This document shows, piece by piece, positions 32,689-41,675 of a stretch of 64,000 nucleotides of DNA. Position numbers and translations under genes: made by a program. Location: positions 1-64,000 of the forward strand of contig CBDEFY010000006.1 in NCBI GenBank assembly GCA_965237595.1, read 5' to 3'. The stretch is from UBA9611 sp965237595 (GTDB lineage Bacteria; Chloroflexota; Dehalococcoidia; Lucifugimonadales; UBA3495). Position 1 is the stretch's first letter, and each line of letters opens with the position of its first letter. The notes under the pieces are model-generated. The model worked only from the letters and a program-made list of their open reading frames with translations, was not told the DNA's origin and searched no databases.

Positions 32689-33647
32689 ATGGAAGATTCG
32701 CAGGTGTTCATAGGTATCGATGTTTCCAAGAGCTGCTTGGATGTGGCTTCCAGGCCCACGGGTGAAGTGTGGCAGGTCACGAACGATGCGAACGGCATCG
32801 GTGCTCTGGCCCAGCGGCTGACGGGGATGAGCCCTTCCTTGGTTGTGCTCGAGGCCACGGGAGGTCGCTCACCGCTGAGCTGGCGGCGGTCGGTCTTCCA
32901 GTGGCGGCGGTCGGTCTTCCAGTGGCGGTGGTCAACCCCAGACACGTAAGGGACTTCGCCCGGGCTGCTGGCGCCCTGGCTAAGACCGACGCCTTGGACG
33001 CCCAGGTGTTGGCCCACTTTGGGCAGGCGATGGAGCCTAAGCCCAGGCTTCTTCCTGACCCAGACGCCCAAGACCTGCAGGCCATGGTTGGCCGCCGGCG
33101 GCAGTTGGTGGAGATGATTACCGCGGAGAAGAACCGCCGGAGGACCGTGATTGCTCGGATCCGTCCTCAGGTGGAAGAACATATCCGCTGGCTGGAAAAA
33201 AGCTTGGAGGACCTGGACCAAGACCTGGACAGCTTCATCCGCTCCAGTCCCATGTGGCGGATCAAAGAAAGGGTCATAAGGAGCGCTCCTGGCGTTGGCC
33301 CGGTATTCACGGCAACCGTTTTGGCCAATCTGCCAGAATTGGGCACGATGAACCGGGGTCAAGTCGCCGCGCTGGTGGGCGTAGCACCGTTCAATAGGGA
33401 CAGTGGAACGCTCCGAGGCAAGCGCACTGTTTGGGGAGGACGCCGTCACGTGAGGGCGGCCCTTTACATGGCGGCCTTGGTGGCGACCCGGTACAATCCG
33501 GTGATCAAAGAGTTTTATCAACGGCTATGCTCCATGGGCAAACCCAAGAAAGTGGCCTTGACGGCCTGTATGCGCAAGCTCTTGGTCATTCTAAATTCCA
33601 TGGTGAAACATGGCAGAGAGTGGCAGCCAAACCTTCAAACGCCTTGA
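32689..33647 (+). pseudogene. IS110-family transposase, frameshifted
   Basis: From ATG at 32689 (GGAGG seven bases before) the frame gives FIGIDVSKSCLDVA and SLVVLEATGG, the D and E of the RuvC-like DEDD domain. It then shifts near 32865 into RSLTAELAAVGLPV...VVNPRHVRDFARAAGALAKTDALDAQVLAHF. The C-terminal Tnp2 domain follows with RSAPGVGPVFTATVLANLPELG and the Ser-containing GVAPFNRDSG. An 18-base tandem duplication (32886-32924) repeats AVGLPV. The frameshift should stop transposition unless it is a sequencing error. Confidence 0.85.
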
Positions 33648-33929
33648 CATCCAAGACAGTTGCTGAGCTTGTCGAAGGACCCAACAGGGGTCCTACAGGA
33701 TTTTGAAATAGGCGCTGGAGCCTACCTAAAGTGGCGGCCGTATACTTGGCGGTTCGCTGCTTCCCGAAGGAACCGGCATGACCCGGTTGTAGCATCCGTC
33801 GCCGGCCGAAAAGTAGGTGTGGGGAGAACTGCCGCCCATAGCCGTGCTATATTAGGCTGAACCCCGGACCAAGCCCATCAGACAGGCACTATTTGACCAA
33901 CGTTATGACAACCATAGCCGAGCCCGCCC

Positions 33930-35267
33930 TTGGCTGAACAAAACTTGGCTAACCGAGCCGTCTCCAACGTACTCCACGCTCATTACGCCTGGTACATCGT
34001 GGCGATGGCCACGATGCTGCAACTGACCACCAACTTCGTCAGCCAGGCCTTCGCCATCCTGCTGGTGGTGATGCAGGACAACTTCGGTTGGTCCATCACG
34101 GCAATCGTCCTCGCCTATTTCTTCCGCAGCATCATCGGCGCGCTGCTCTCCCCCGTCGCCGGCCTTATGGGAGACCGGTACGGCGCCAAGAAGGTGATGC
34201 TACTGGGCGGCGTCTGCTTCGTGGCTGGGATGCTGCTTCTGAGCACCATCAACGAGGTCTGGCAGCTTTACCTCTACTACAGCTTGGTCTTGGGTATCGC
34301 CCAGGCATTGTTCCGGGTCAACATCCCCACCACCGTGGCCGCCTGGTTCAAGAGCAAACTGGGCTTCGCCGTGGGCCTACAGCAATCCGCAGGCGGGATG
34401 GGCTCGTCGGTGCTGGCCCCGGCACTGGCGGTGCTGCTGAGCCGGACCGATTGGCAGACGGCCTTCTTAATCATCGGCGCCGGTGGAGGCGTCCTAATAT
34501 TCGGACTTTTAGCTCTATTCCACAGCGAGCCGGCCGACCGAGGCCAACTCCCCTACGGCGCGGCCGAGAACGACAAGACCCCGGGGAGTTCCTTCACCGG
34601 AGCTGTCGCCAAAATCAGGAGCCAGGCCTTTATGAAAGCGGCCAGGGAAACTAAGGCGTTCTGGTTCCTGCCTCTAGTCCACCACCTGGGTTGCATCGGG
34701 CATTCCATCGTTATGGTCCACGGCGTGTTCTACGCCACCACCCGGGGAGTCTCCCTGGAGGCCGCCACCTTCATAGTCAGCATCTACTCCTTCGCCAGCG
34801 TCGCCAGCCGGTTCATGGTGCCTATCCTGGCCGACCGGCTAGGCGCCAAGGGAGTGATGGCCATGTTCTACTTCTTCCAGGGAGCATCGGTGTTGATGCT
34901 TTTCTGGGTCCAGGAGCCCTGGCAGTTCTATCTCTTCGCCGCCGTCTTCGGCTTCGGCTTCGGCGGCGAGATGTCCGCCTTCCTGGTGGTCAACCGCCAG
35001 TATTTCGGCATGGGCCCGGTGCGGACGGTTTTCGGCATCCAGAGCATGGGTTCCGGGCTGGGCATGGCGCTGGGAGGCCTGGTGGGCAGCGTGATTTACG
35101 ATGCGTTCGGCTCCTACAACGTGGCCTGGACGGTGTCCCTAGTCGCCAGCATGGGCGGAATGCTTGCCATCTTCTTTATGGAATCCACTAAGCGGATACT
35201 CATTCCCGATTGGGAAGAGTCCCTGCCGAAAGAAGCCCAGACGCCAGCGCCTGCATCTGCCGATTGA
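33930..35267 (+). CDS. MFS transporter
   Basis: The 445-residue protein starts with TTG at 33930 and has 12 predicted helices. GLMGDRYGAKKVML is the loop 2-3 MFS motif and PILADRLGAKGVMA its counterpart after helix 8. ILLVVMQDNFGWSITAIVLAYF is typical of the same monocarboxylate-like branch as the 31-kb gene. It precedes the Mo-dependent oxidoreductase gene by about 150 bases, which include a dispersed mini-repeat. The substrate is unknown. Confidence 0.88.
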   Translation: MAEQNLANRAVSNVLHAHYAWYIVAMATMLQLTTNFVSQAFAILLVVMQDNFGWSITAIVLAYFFRSIIGALLSPVAGLMGDRYGAKKVMLLGGVCFVAGMLLLSTINEVWQLYLYYSLVLGIAQALFRVNIPTTVAAWFKSKLGFAVGLQQSAGGMGSSVLAPALAVLLSRTDWQTAFLIIGAGGGVLIFGLLALFHSEPADRGQLPYGAAENDKTPGSSFTGAVAKIRSQAFMKAARETKAFWFLPLVHHLGCIGHSIVMVHGVFYATTRGVSLEAATFIVSIYSFASVASRFMVPILADRLGAKGVMAMFYFFQGASVLMLFWVQEPWQFYLFAAVFGFGFGGEMSAFLVVNRQYFGMGPVRTVFGIQSMGSGLGMALGGLVGSVIYDAFGSYNVAWTVSLVASMGGMLAIFFMESTKRILIPDWEESLPKEAQTPAPASAD

Positions 35268-35276
35268 CGGGTTCTT

Positions 35277-35319
35277 GCCGCCTAATTGCCCGGAGGGGCC
35301 GCCAGATTGCCCGGAGGCC
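35277..35319 (-). repeat. Second copy of the hflX mini-repeat
   Basis: On the minus strand this holds two units of the CTCCGGGCAATCTGGCGG type. The roughly 40 bases differ at about one position from the block inside hflX at 19661-19703. Here it lies between genes, just after the MFS stop. Confidence 0.75.
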
Positions 35320-35417
35320 CTCGACTGTTGCGGGTCGGAGTATCCTATCCATAGCATCGTTCTGCGTTGGTCCGCGCAGGAAGTGATTCCTGGAATCCCT
35401 CCAATCGGAGGCACCAA

Positions 35418-36530
35418 ATGACGCAACAAGAAACAAGCAGCAGATTTCCCGCCGTTGGGGATGGGAGCGGAATGACTTCCGACCCACGCTTCTACCGGGA
35501 AGAGCTTCAGTTAACGTTCCGCAACCGCGGCATGCCCCTTGAAGGTTTGCGCTATGACGTAACGCCCACCGGGATGCACTACCTCTTGATTCACTTCGAT
35601 ATCCCGGACGTGGACCTGAGCGCTTGGAACCTGAAAATCGGCGGTCTGGTTGGAAAACCCGCCCGCCTCTCACTGGAGGATATCAAGGCCCTGCCTTCGC
35701 GGACCGAGGTTGTCACCATGGAGTGCGCTGGCAACGGGCGGGCCCTGTTCACGCCTCGTTCGGTATCACAGCCCTGGCTCCTTGAGGCCATCGGCACCGC
35801 CGAATGGACCGGGACGCCGCTCAAAGGCGTTCTGGAGGCGGCCGGCGTAAAAGCGGAGGCGGTGGAGATACTGTTTACCGGGTTCGACCAGGGAGTGCAA
35901 GGAGAAGAGGTCCAGTATTATCAGCGCAGCCTTACCGTCAAAGAGGCTACGAGAGACGAGGTGATGCTGGTCTACGAGATGAACGGGCGGCCCCTAGAGC
36001 CCCAACACGGCTATCCGCTGCGGCTTATCGTGCCCGGCTGGTACGGGATGACCAGCGTGAAGTGGCTGGACAGCATCCAGGCCATCGGCGAACCGTTCAA
36101 CGGGTATCAGATGCACGCCAGCTACCGCTATGCCCAAACAGCCGATGAACCCGGCGAACCGGTGGACCTGATCCGGGTGCGGGCGCTGATGGTCCCTCCC
36201 GGGATCCCCGATTTCTCGACCCGGATCAGGCTCCTTAATCCAGGGACCGCGACGCTGACCGGCCGGGCCTGGGCTGGACGGCTGGGCATCTCGCGGGTGG
36301 AAACCAGCACCGACAGCGGCGCGACTTGGTCCGAGGCCCAACTAGGCGCTAAACCGCCTCAGTTCGCCTGGCGGGGGTGGACGGCCCAATGGAACGCCGC
36401 CCTGGGGAGACACAAGCTATTGGTGCGGGCCACGGACACAGAAGGCAACCGCCAGCCGGTGGAACCGGATTGGAATATCCAGGGCATGGGCAACAACATG
36501 GTCCAGGTGGTGGACGTAATCGTGGAGTAG
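35418..36530 (+). CDS. Sulfite oxidase-family molybdopterin-dependent oxidoreductase
   Basis: The 370-residue product has the sulfite oxidase-type Mo domain: LIHFDIPDVDLSAWNLKIGG, LSLEDIKALP, then VTMECAGNGRA with the Mo-coordinating Cys. It continues with GTAEWTGTPLKGVLEAAG and the PQHGYPLRLIVPGWYGMTSVKWL segment. The C-terminal Ig-like dimerisation domain (VSTDSGATWSEA-type, WTAQWNA) is present. There is no heme domain and no Tat signal, so it may act in the cytoplasm or differ in partner. ATG at 35418 follows GGAGG; an upstream in-frame start at 35367 adds non-conserved residues. Confidence 0.88.
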   Translation: MTQQETSSRFPAVGDGSGMTSDPRFYREELQLTFRNRGMPLEGLRYDVTPTGMHYLLIHFDIPDVDLSAWNLKIGGLVGKPARLSLEDIKALPSRTEVVTMECAGNGRALFTPRSVSQPWLLEAIGTAEWTGTPLKGVLEAAGVKAEAVEILFTGFDQGVQGEEVQYYQRSLTVKEATRDEVMLVYEMNGRPLEPQHGYPLRLIVPGWYGMTSVKWLDSIQAIGEPFNGYQMHASYRYAQTADEPGEPVDLIRVRALMVPPGIPDFSTRIRLLNPGTATLTGRAWAGRLGISRVETSTDSGATWSEAQLGAKPPQFAWRGWTAQWNAALGRHKLLVRATDTEGNRQPVEPDWNIQGMGNNMVQVVDVIVE

Positions 36531-36680
36531 AAAGCTGATCGCTATCAGCGATCAGCTTTCAGCAATCAGGCCTCGCCGTTGAGGTGACTCCTTTCTCAAG
36601 GTAAACTGTCCCTGAAAATCACCCAGCGCCATCCGCTGACCGCTGAAAGCTGAATGCTGAAAGATAACGGCTGATGGCCG
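36531..36680. repeat. AGCTGATAGC-type intergenic repeats
   Basis: AAGCTGATCGCTATCAGCGATCAGCTTTC (quoted in part) forms a near-perfect palindrome right after the Mo-enzyme gene. Further GCTGACCGCTGAAAGCTGAATGC strings follow before the amidohydrolase. It may serve as a terminator-like hairpin. Confidence 0.65.
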
Positions 36681-36699
36681 CTCCAAAGGAGCCCCCACA

Positions 36700-37677
36700 G
36701 TGCGCATCGACGTCCACAGCCACCTGATATATCTGCCCTACCTGGAATACCTGGCGGGCCGCAGTTCCCTGCCCCAGGGAGTCCTGGAAGGGGGGACCTA
36801 CTTCGTGAGCTGCACGGGAGGCTACCAGCACGCCTCGCCCATCGTGCACGCCGACGTCGACCAGAAGCTGCGGGACATGGAAGACCTGGGCATCGGCATC
36901 TCGGTGCTGAGCCACGGGATGCCGGGACCCGATCTGCTGGGCGGTCCCGAAGCCGACGATTGGGCCTCCCGGATCAATGACCACTTGGCCGAGGTGATAC
37001 AGGCCCATCCCGGCAAGTTCGAGGCCTGGGTCACCCTGGGTTGGGGGAGCGCTGAGCGCACCATCGCCGAGATTGACCGCTGCGTGAAACAGTTGGGCTT
37101 CAAGGGCGTCTATCTCTTCTCCAACATCAACCAGAAGACCCTGGACAGCCGCGAGTTCTGGCCGGTGTACCAGTACATCGAGAGCCTGGATTTGGCTATG
37201 GACATGCACCCCACGGCGCCCATCAACATGAACGGCATCGACCACCGGCCCTTGGTCCCCGGCATGGCCTTCATGTTCGACACCACCCTGGCGACGGTGC
37301 GCATGGTGATGAGCGGCGTTTTCCAGGAATACCCCGACCTGAAATTGATTGTTCCCCACACCGGCGGGTTCGTGCCATTCATCCGCGGACGGGTGGGCCG
37401 GATGATTGACGCCTGGACGTCACCCCAAGACTGGGCCGACCTGTCCGAGTCCTCCCAGGCCTACTTCGACAAAATCTACGTGGACACCGTGGCCCACAGT
37501 CCGGCTGCCCTGGAGTACTGCTACAAGATGTACGGGGCCGAGCGCCTGCTCTACGGCACCGACCATCCCTTCTCCCACTTCAGCGAGTACAACGAGATGG
37601 TGGACAGTCTGGACTGCCCCGAGTCTGACCGCGAATTAATCAACCACGGGAACGCAGAGCGCCTGCTGGCGCTTTAG
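36700..37677 (+). CDS. Amidohydrolase family 2 (ACMSD-like) protein
   Basis: The 325-residue TIM-barrel protein starts with GTG at 36700. It has the metal-binding IDVHSHL, MDMHPTAP, IVPHTGGFVPF and the C-terminal LLYGTDHPF with the catalytic Asp, the layout of ACMSD/gamma-resorcylate decarboxylases and related hydrolases. It is probably a decarboxylase or hydrolase acting on an aromatic or lactone-type acid. It is followed by a truncated SDR, and together they could be part of a catabolic set. Confidence 0.85.
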   Translation: MRIDVHSHLIYLPYLEYLAGRSSLPQGVLEGGTYFVSCTGGYQHASPIVHADVDQKLRDMEDLGIGISVLSHGMPGPDLLGGPEADDWASRINDHLAEVIQAHPGKFEAWVTLGWGSAERTIAEIDRCVKQLGFKGVYLFSNINQKTLDSREFWPVYQYIESLDLAMDMHPTAPINMNGIDHRPLVPGMAFMFDTTLATVRMVMSGVFQEYPDLKLIVPHTGGFVPFIRGRVGRMIDAWTSPQDWADLSESSQAYFDKIYVDTVAHSPAALEYCYKMYGAERLLYGTDHPFSHFSEYNEMVDSLDCPESDRELINHGNAERLLAL

Positions 37678-37685
37678 CCGCTAGC

Positions 37686-37795
37686 TTACAGGGGGCGCAA
37701 GTCCCCCTCGGTCCCCCTTCGCAAAGGGGGGATTTCGCCAGCCACCAACCAACCCAAAAAAGCTGAAAGCTGATAGCTGTCAGCTTCCCGTAAGG
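37686..37795. repeat. Palindromic intergenic repeats
   Basis: GGGGGCGCAAGTCCCCC and CCCCCTTCGCAAAGGGGG form two short hairpins, followed by AGCTGAAAGCTGATAGCTGTCAGC. Both types recur elsewhere in the window. Confidence 0.6.
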
Positions 37796-37801
37796 AGAAC
37801 T

Positions 37802-38404
37802 ATGAACCTGAGAGATTCCGTAATCATCGTTACTGGCTCGGCCACCGGGCTCGGCGCCGCCATCGTGAAACAGGCGGCGGCGAAAGGAGCGCGGGTGGTC
37901 ATCAACTACACCAAGAGTGAGAAAGAGGCCCGGGACACGGAGGCGGTCTGCGACTACCTGGGCGTGGAGTCCATTTTATGTAAAGCGGACGTGTCGGTGG
38001 ACGAAGACTGCCGCCGCATGGCCGCCGAGGCCGTTGAGAAGTGGGGCCGCATAGACGGGCTGGTCAACAACGCCGCGCGGTCGGTCTTCGCCAGTTCCAA
38101 GGACTTGGAGTCGCTGTCGGCCCAACATTTCATGGACCTCTACTCGGTGAACGTGGTCGGGGCCTATCAGATGACCCGGGCGGTTGCGCCCCACATCAAG
38201 GCCCAAGGCGGGGGTGCGATCGTCAACGTGTCGTCCATATCCGCCATCACCGGCGCGGGCAGCTCAATCGCCTACGTGGCCTCCAAAGGCGCGCTGAACA
38301 CCATGACCACCGCCTTGGCCCGCGCGTTGGCCCCTGAGATAAGGGTCAACGCCATCATGCCCGGCGCCTTTTCCTCACTCTGGCGGGCGTTGCAACTGGT
38401 CTAA
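37802..38404 (+). pseudogene. SDR oxidoreductase truncated beside an IS256 element
   Basis: The frame has TGSATGLGAAIV, the NNAARSV segment, NVSSISAITGAG and YVASKGAL, all normal SDR motifs. It breaks at IRVNAIMPG, about residue 188, where the family continues with PGFVxT and a further 50 residues. The last dozen residues are unrelated and stop before the IS256 end at 38454. The missing C-terminus is not found on the other side of the element. Activity is unlikely because part of the substrate-binding region is lost. Confidence 0.8.
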
Positions 38405-38453
38405 AACGGTCGGATATCCCAGGCGTAATCTCCCCACGCAGTAGAGTCCCAGG

Positions 38454-39778
38454 AAGTGGTGTAAGAGGGAGAGGGTCTGGAGAAAGAGAGACCACCGCGT
38501 CATCCTTAGCGGGCAAAGAAGAAAGCTCGAGAAAGGAGGACAACAGTGGTCAAGGAAAGGATGGACCTGCTGGAGCTATTGCGCGACGTGGACTTCCTAC
38601 GGGAGGCACTGAGAGTGCTGGTAGAGGGGATCATGGATGCGGAGGTGTCATCGAGGATCGGTGCTGAGTATGGAGAACGCAGCCCTGAGCGGGTGACCCA
38701 GCGCAACGGGTATCGGTCCCGGGCGTGGGATACCCGTGTAGGGACGATGGATCTGCACATCCCGAAGCTCAGAGAAGGGAGCTACTTCCCGAGCCTGCTG
38801 GAGCCACGGCGTCGCAGCGAGCGAGCTCTGCTGGCTGTGATCCAGCAGGCCTACGTGGAAGGGGTATCCACAAGGCGGGTGGACGATCTGGTCAAGGCCC
38901 TGGGGTGTGAGGGTATCTCCAAGAGCCAGGTGTCGCGCATCTGTCAGGAACTGGACGTGGTGGTGGATGGCTTCATGGGCCGTCCGCTGGGCGGTGGACC
39001 CTACCCCTACCTGTGGCTGGACGCACTGACCCAGAAGGTCAGGGAGGCCGGCAGGATCGTCAACGTCAGCGTGGTGGTGGCAACGGCGGTCAATGGCGAG
39101 GGCAAGCGGGAGATCATCGGGATGGACGTGGGTACGAGTGAAGACGGCGCCTTCTGGCTGGCCTTCCTACGCTCGCTGTCCGCCAGGGGCCTCGGCGGGG
39201 CGGAGCTGGTGGTATCGGACGCTCATCAGGGACTCCGAGGCGCCATCGCCGCAGTCTTCGGCGGAGCCAGCTGGCAACGGTGCCGCACCCACTTCATGAC
39301 CAACCTGCTCACTCGGGTCCCCAGGCGCGCCCAGCCATGGGTAGTCACCATGGTGCGCACCATCTACCAGCAACCCTCCCCCGATGAGGTACACGCCCAA
39401 CTCGACAGGGTGACCGATCAACTCCAGGACCGGTTCCCTCAGGTCGCCTCTCTACTGGACGAGGCCGGACCCGACGTCCTGGCCTTCTCCAACTTCCCAC
39501 TCGCCCACTGGAAGAAGATCTGGTCCAACAACCCACAGGAGCGTCTCAACAAGGAGATCCGGCGACGCACCGATGTGGTGGGCATCTTCCCTAACCGGCC
39601 GGCCGTGCGCCGCCTCGTTGGCGCCGTCCTGGCTGAGCAGCACGACGAATGGGCCGTCGGCCGTCGATACATCACACCTGTCGTGCTGACCTTCAACGAA
39701 GCTCTTCCAGAGGCCGATCTCGCGGAGGCGACACCCACCTAAACAACATCAACAGGATGCCGCACTCTTACACCACTT
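38454..39778 (+). mobile_element. IS256-family insertion sequence
   Basis: Terminal inverted repeats AAGTGGTGTAAGAG at 38454 and CTCTTACACCACTT ending 39778 enclose a complete IS256-type transposase. The element is about 1.3 kb. I see no 8-9 base target duplication directly outside the repeats, and the interrupted SDR does not resume, so a deletion next to the element is likely. Confidence 0.85.
38546..39742 (+). CDS. IS256-family (mutator-type) transposase
   Basis: The 398-residue product is full length for the family and has no frameshift. It shows NGYRSRAWDTRVGTMDLHIPKLR, YLWLDALTQKVRE (first Asp), ELVVSDAHQGLRGAI (second Asp), the CRTHFMTNLL Cys-His region, and the final WKKIWSNNPQERLNKEIRRRTDVVGIFPN segment with the catalytic Glu. 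The start has a GAAAGGAGG site. It is probably functional. Confidence 0.93.
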   Translation: MVKERMDLLELLRDVDFLREALRVLVEGIMDAEVSSRIGAEYGERSPERVTQRNGYRSRAWDTRVGTMDLHIPKLREGSYFPSLLEPRRRSERALLAVIQQAYVEGVSTRRVDDLVKALGCEGISKSQVSRICQELDVVVDGFMGRPLGGGPYPYLWLDALTQKVREAGRIVNVSVVVATAVNGEGKREIIGMDVGTSEDGAFWLAFLRSLSARGLGGAELVVSDAHQGLRGAIAAVFGGASWQRCRTHFMTNLLTRVPRRAQPWVVTMVRTIYQQPSPDEVHAQLDRVTDQLQDRFPQVASLLDEAGPDVLAFSNFPLAHWKKIWSNNPQERLNKEIRRRTDVVGIFPNRPAVRRLVGAVLAEQHDEWAVGRRYITPVVLTFNEALPEADLAEATPT

Positions 39779-39835
39779 GACGGGACGTGACCCTCTTGTA
39801 CTGGTGATGAAGGAGAAGCCCGGGAGACTTCCCTT

Positions 39836-40245
39836 CTATGTGGTGAATGCACCGAGGTCAACGTCAACCTTGTCACCTTGTTGTAGGGTGGCACCAACCG
39901 ACAGATTCCACCTGGTCGCGTCGGTCAGCTCAAGGAATCGGTACCCCAGGGATTCTAGTATGAGGGTGGTGTTCCCGGCGCCGGATACATCTTACTCCAC
40001 AGCGTATAAGTGGCTATCGTCGCTGCCAAAATACACTACGCCGTCGGCGATGATGGGAGAGGAAAACACGTGGTTCAAGGTCCGGAACCGCCATCTCTCC
40101 AATGCGGTTTTCGCGTCCAGGGCATAAAGCCTGCCGCCATGACTCCCGACGTAGAGGGTCTCTTGGAATATCGCAGGGGAAGATTTTATCTCTCCCCCGG
40201 TGGCGAATCTCCACATCTCTTGACCGGTGCGGAATTCGAATCAGT
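39836..40245 (-). pseudogene. PQQ-type beta-propeller gene remnant
   Basis: FRTGQEMWRFATGGEIKSSPAI, LYVGSHGGRLYALDAKTAL and VVYFGSDDSHLYAVE are successive PQQ-like propeller blades. The frame is preceded by a stop and interrupted by TAA at 39992, yet continues in the same frame through TTLILESLGYRFLELTDATRW to TAG at 39836. It is a decayed fragment between the IS256 element and the P450 pseudogene. Confidence 0.65.
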
Positions 40246-40379
40246 CGTAGCTACACAAACACAGCTTTGGGGCCTGGGCTTGGAGATCGGATACTAAGAA
40301 AACAGGCAGTGTGCGCAATAGAAATCAATGCGAACAGCCGGGCTAGTCGCAAGGGACGATGACGGCTTCCAGCCGTTCG

Positions 40380-41548
40380 CTAGGCTCCTCGGAAGGTGAC
40401 CGGTAGGCGGTCCAAGGCACGAATCGAGTTGTTCGGACGCCAAACGGCCTGACGGGCAAGTTCGATCGATTCGACCTTATTCGCGACAGCCGTCAGCACC
40501 GCCTCTCCCTCGGCCCACGCCACGACCTGACCGACGCAACCATGGATGCCAACGCCAAGGGCCAAGTGGTCCGTCGGCCTGCGCCCGATGTCGAATTTTC
40601 GGGCTCTTTCCAGTGGCTTTCGTCGTGATTGGCCAAACCCAGAACGCAGAGGACCTTGGTGCCTTCGACAATCCTGACCTCGCCCACTTCGGTGTACACA
40701 TTGGCGGTGCGGCAGAACGAATGGACCGGCGAGGCGTGGCGCAGAGTTTCCTCGAAGGTCCAGCGTGCCAGCTTTGGATCGGACCTGAGGGTGGAGAACT
40801 GGTCCGGGTTGTTGGCGAGGCACCAGATGGCGGCGCCCAGAGCCGTGACTGTGGTGTCGACCCCGGCGGACAACATCGAGCGCACCAGTAACCCTGCTTC
40901 TTCTTCGGTGATTTCGCCCGCATCGGCGGCAGCGTACATTGTCGCTCCGAACCCCTCGGGTTTCAGCCGCTCGCGTTTGCAATGCTCCGTGATCCAGCGA
41001 ACGACGCCGGACCCCTTCGCCATGGCTTTTCGACGCAATTCGTTGTCGGGACCGAGAGCACTGAAGACCATCTCGCCGTAATCGACGAGCAGTCGCCGGT
41101 CGGTTTCGCCCAGGCCCCACCGCGCTGGGAAACACGGTTGTAGGATAGGTCTCCGCGAGCTCTTCTACGGCCTCGAAATCGCCCTTCTCAAGGCCTCTTT
41201 CAGGTCCGCCACGGCCCGGGGCGAGAGAGCCCGCTCAATCACCGCGCGCGTCTTGATGTGATAGGGCGGGTCCACCTCCAAAACGATGCTCGGAGGCCGC
41301 CAGGGTTCTCCCAGGCTAAAGTCCTGTAGCCCAACCCCTCGCGAAGACACGAACCGCTCCCAATCAGCGAAGACCTCTTTCGTCTCTTCGTACCGGCCGC
41401 AGGCCAGGACCGAGTATTTGGGAAGGTAGGCGAATGGCCCTTTGGAGCGCAGATCCGGCTGGGTCGGAAAGGATGCCACGTCATAGAGATCGACATCCCA
41501 TATTGGTACGCCGTCTGGAGCGTCGATTTCTCTATGGCCTTCGATCAT
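40380..41548 (-). pseudogene. Cytochrome P450, multiple frameshifts
   Basis: The protein can be followed across three frames. ATG at 41548 to RRAISRP has the P450 N-terminal half. Then come DFEAVEELAETYPTTVFP in a second frame, LLVDYGEMVFSALGPDNELRR through AGVDTTVTALG (I-helix) and FEETLRHASPV (ExxR) in a third, and back to LALGVGIHGCVGQ, the heme Cys loop. Frame changes fall near 41190, 41110 and 40610. All main P450 landmarks remain, so decay is recent or the indels are sequencing errors. It lies between the propeller remnant and the helicase. Confidence 0.8.
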
Positions 41549-41675
41549 CTCGATCCCCCAGATTAAGCTTGCGCCCTGCGTGTTTGTCTAGGCGGCAACA
41601 GCTTGCCTTGATCCGCGCCAGAGTCCAGCGGGCCACGGTGAGAAGGCCACCTGCCCTGGAAGATTCTAGGTTGGC

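Larger units (their letters stand above)
32504..33664 (+). mobile_element. IS110-family element, inactivated, inserted in a palindromic repeat
   Basis: The element lies between CCGTTCGTCCT (to 32505) and CTGAGCTTGTCGAAGG (from 33663). Joining these across a shared CT restores the CCGTTCGTCCTGAGC stretch of the repeat family, as seen intact at 49247-49261. There are no terminal inverted repeats or target duplication, as is usual for IS110. It is about 1.16 kb, with a long non-coding left end followed by a DEDD-type transposase that carries a frameshift and an internal duplication. Confidence 0.8.

Noticed and set aside
32886..32924. Short tandem units that could suggest a CRISPR or regulatory repeat
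   Set aside because: It is a single 18-base duplication within the IS110 transposase reading frame, with no spacers. No CRISPR array is visible anywhere in the window.
39992..39994. Readthrough or recoding of the stop in the propeller gene
   Set aside because: The codon is TAA, the frame is also blocked upstream, and the region is surrounded by decayed genes.
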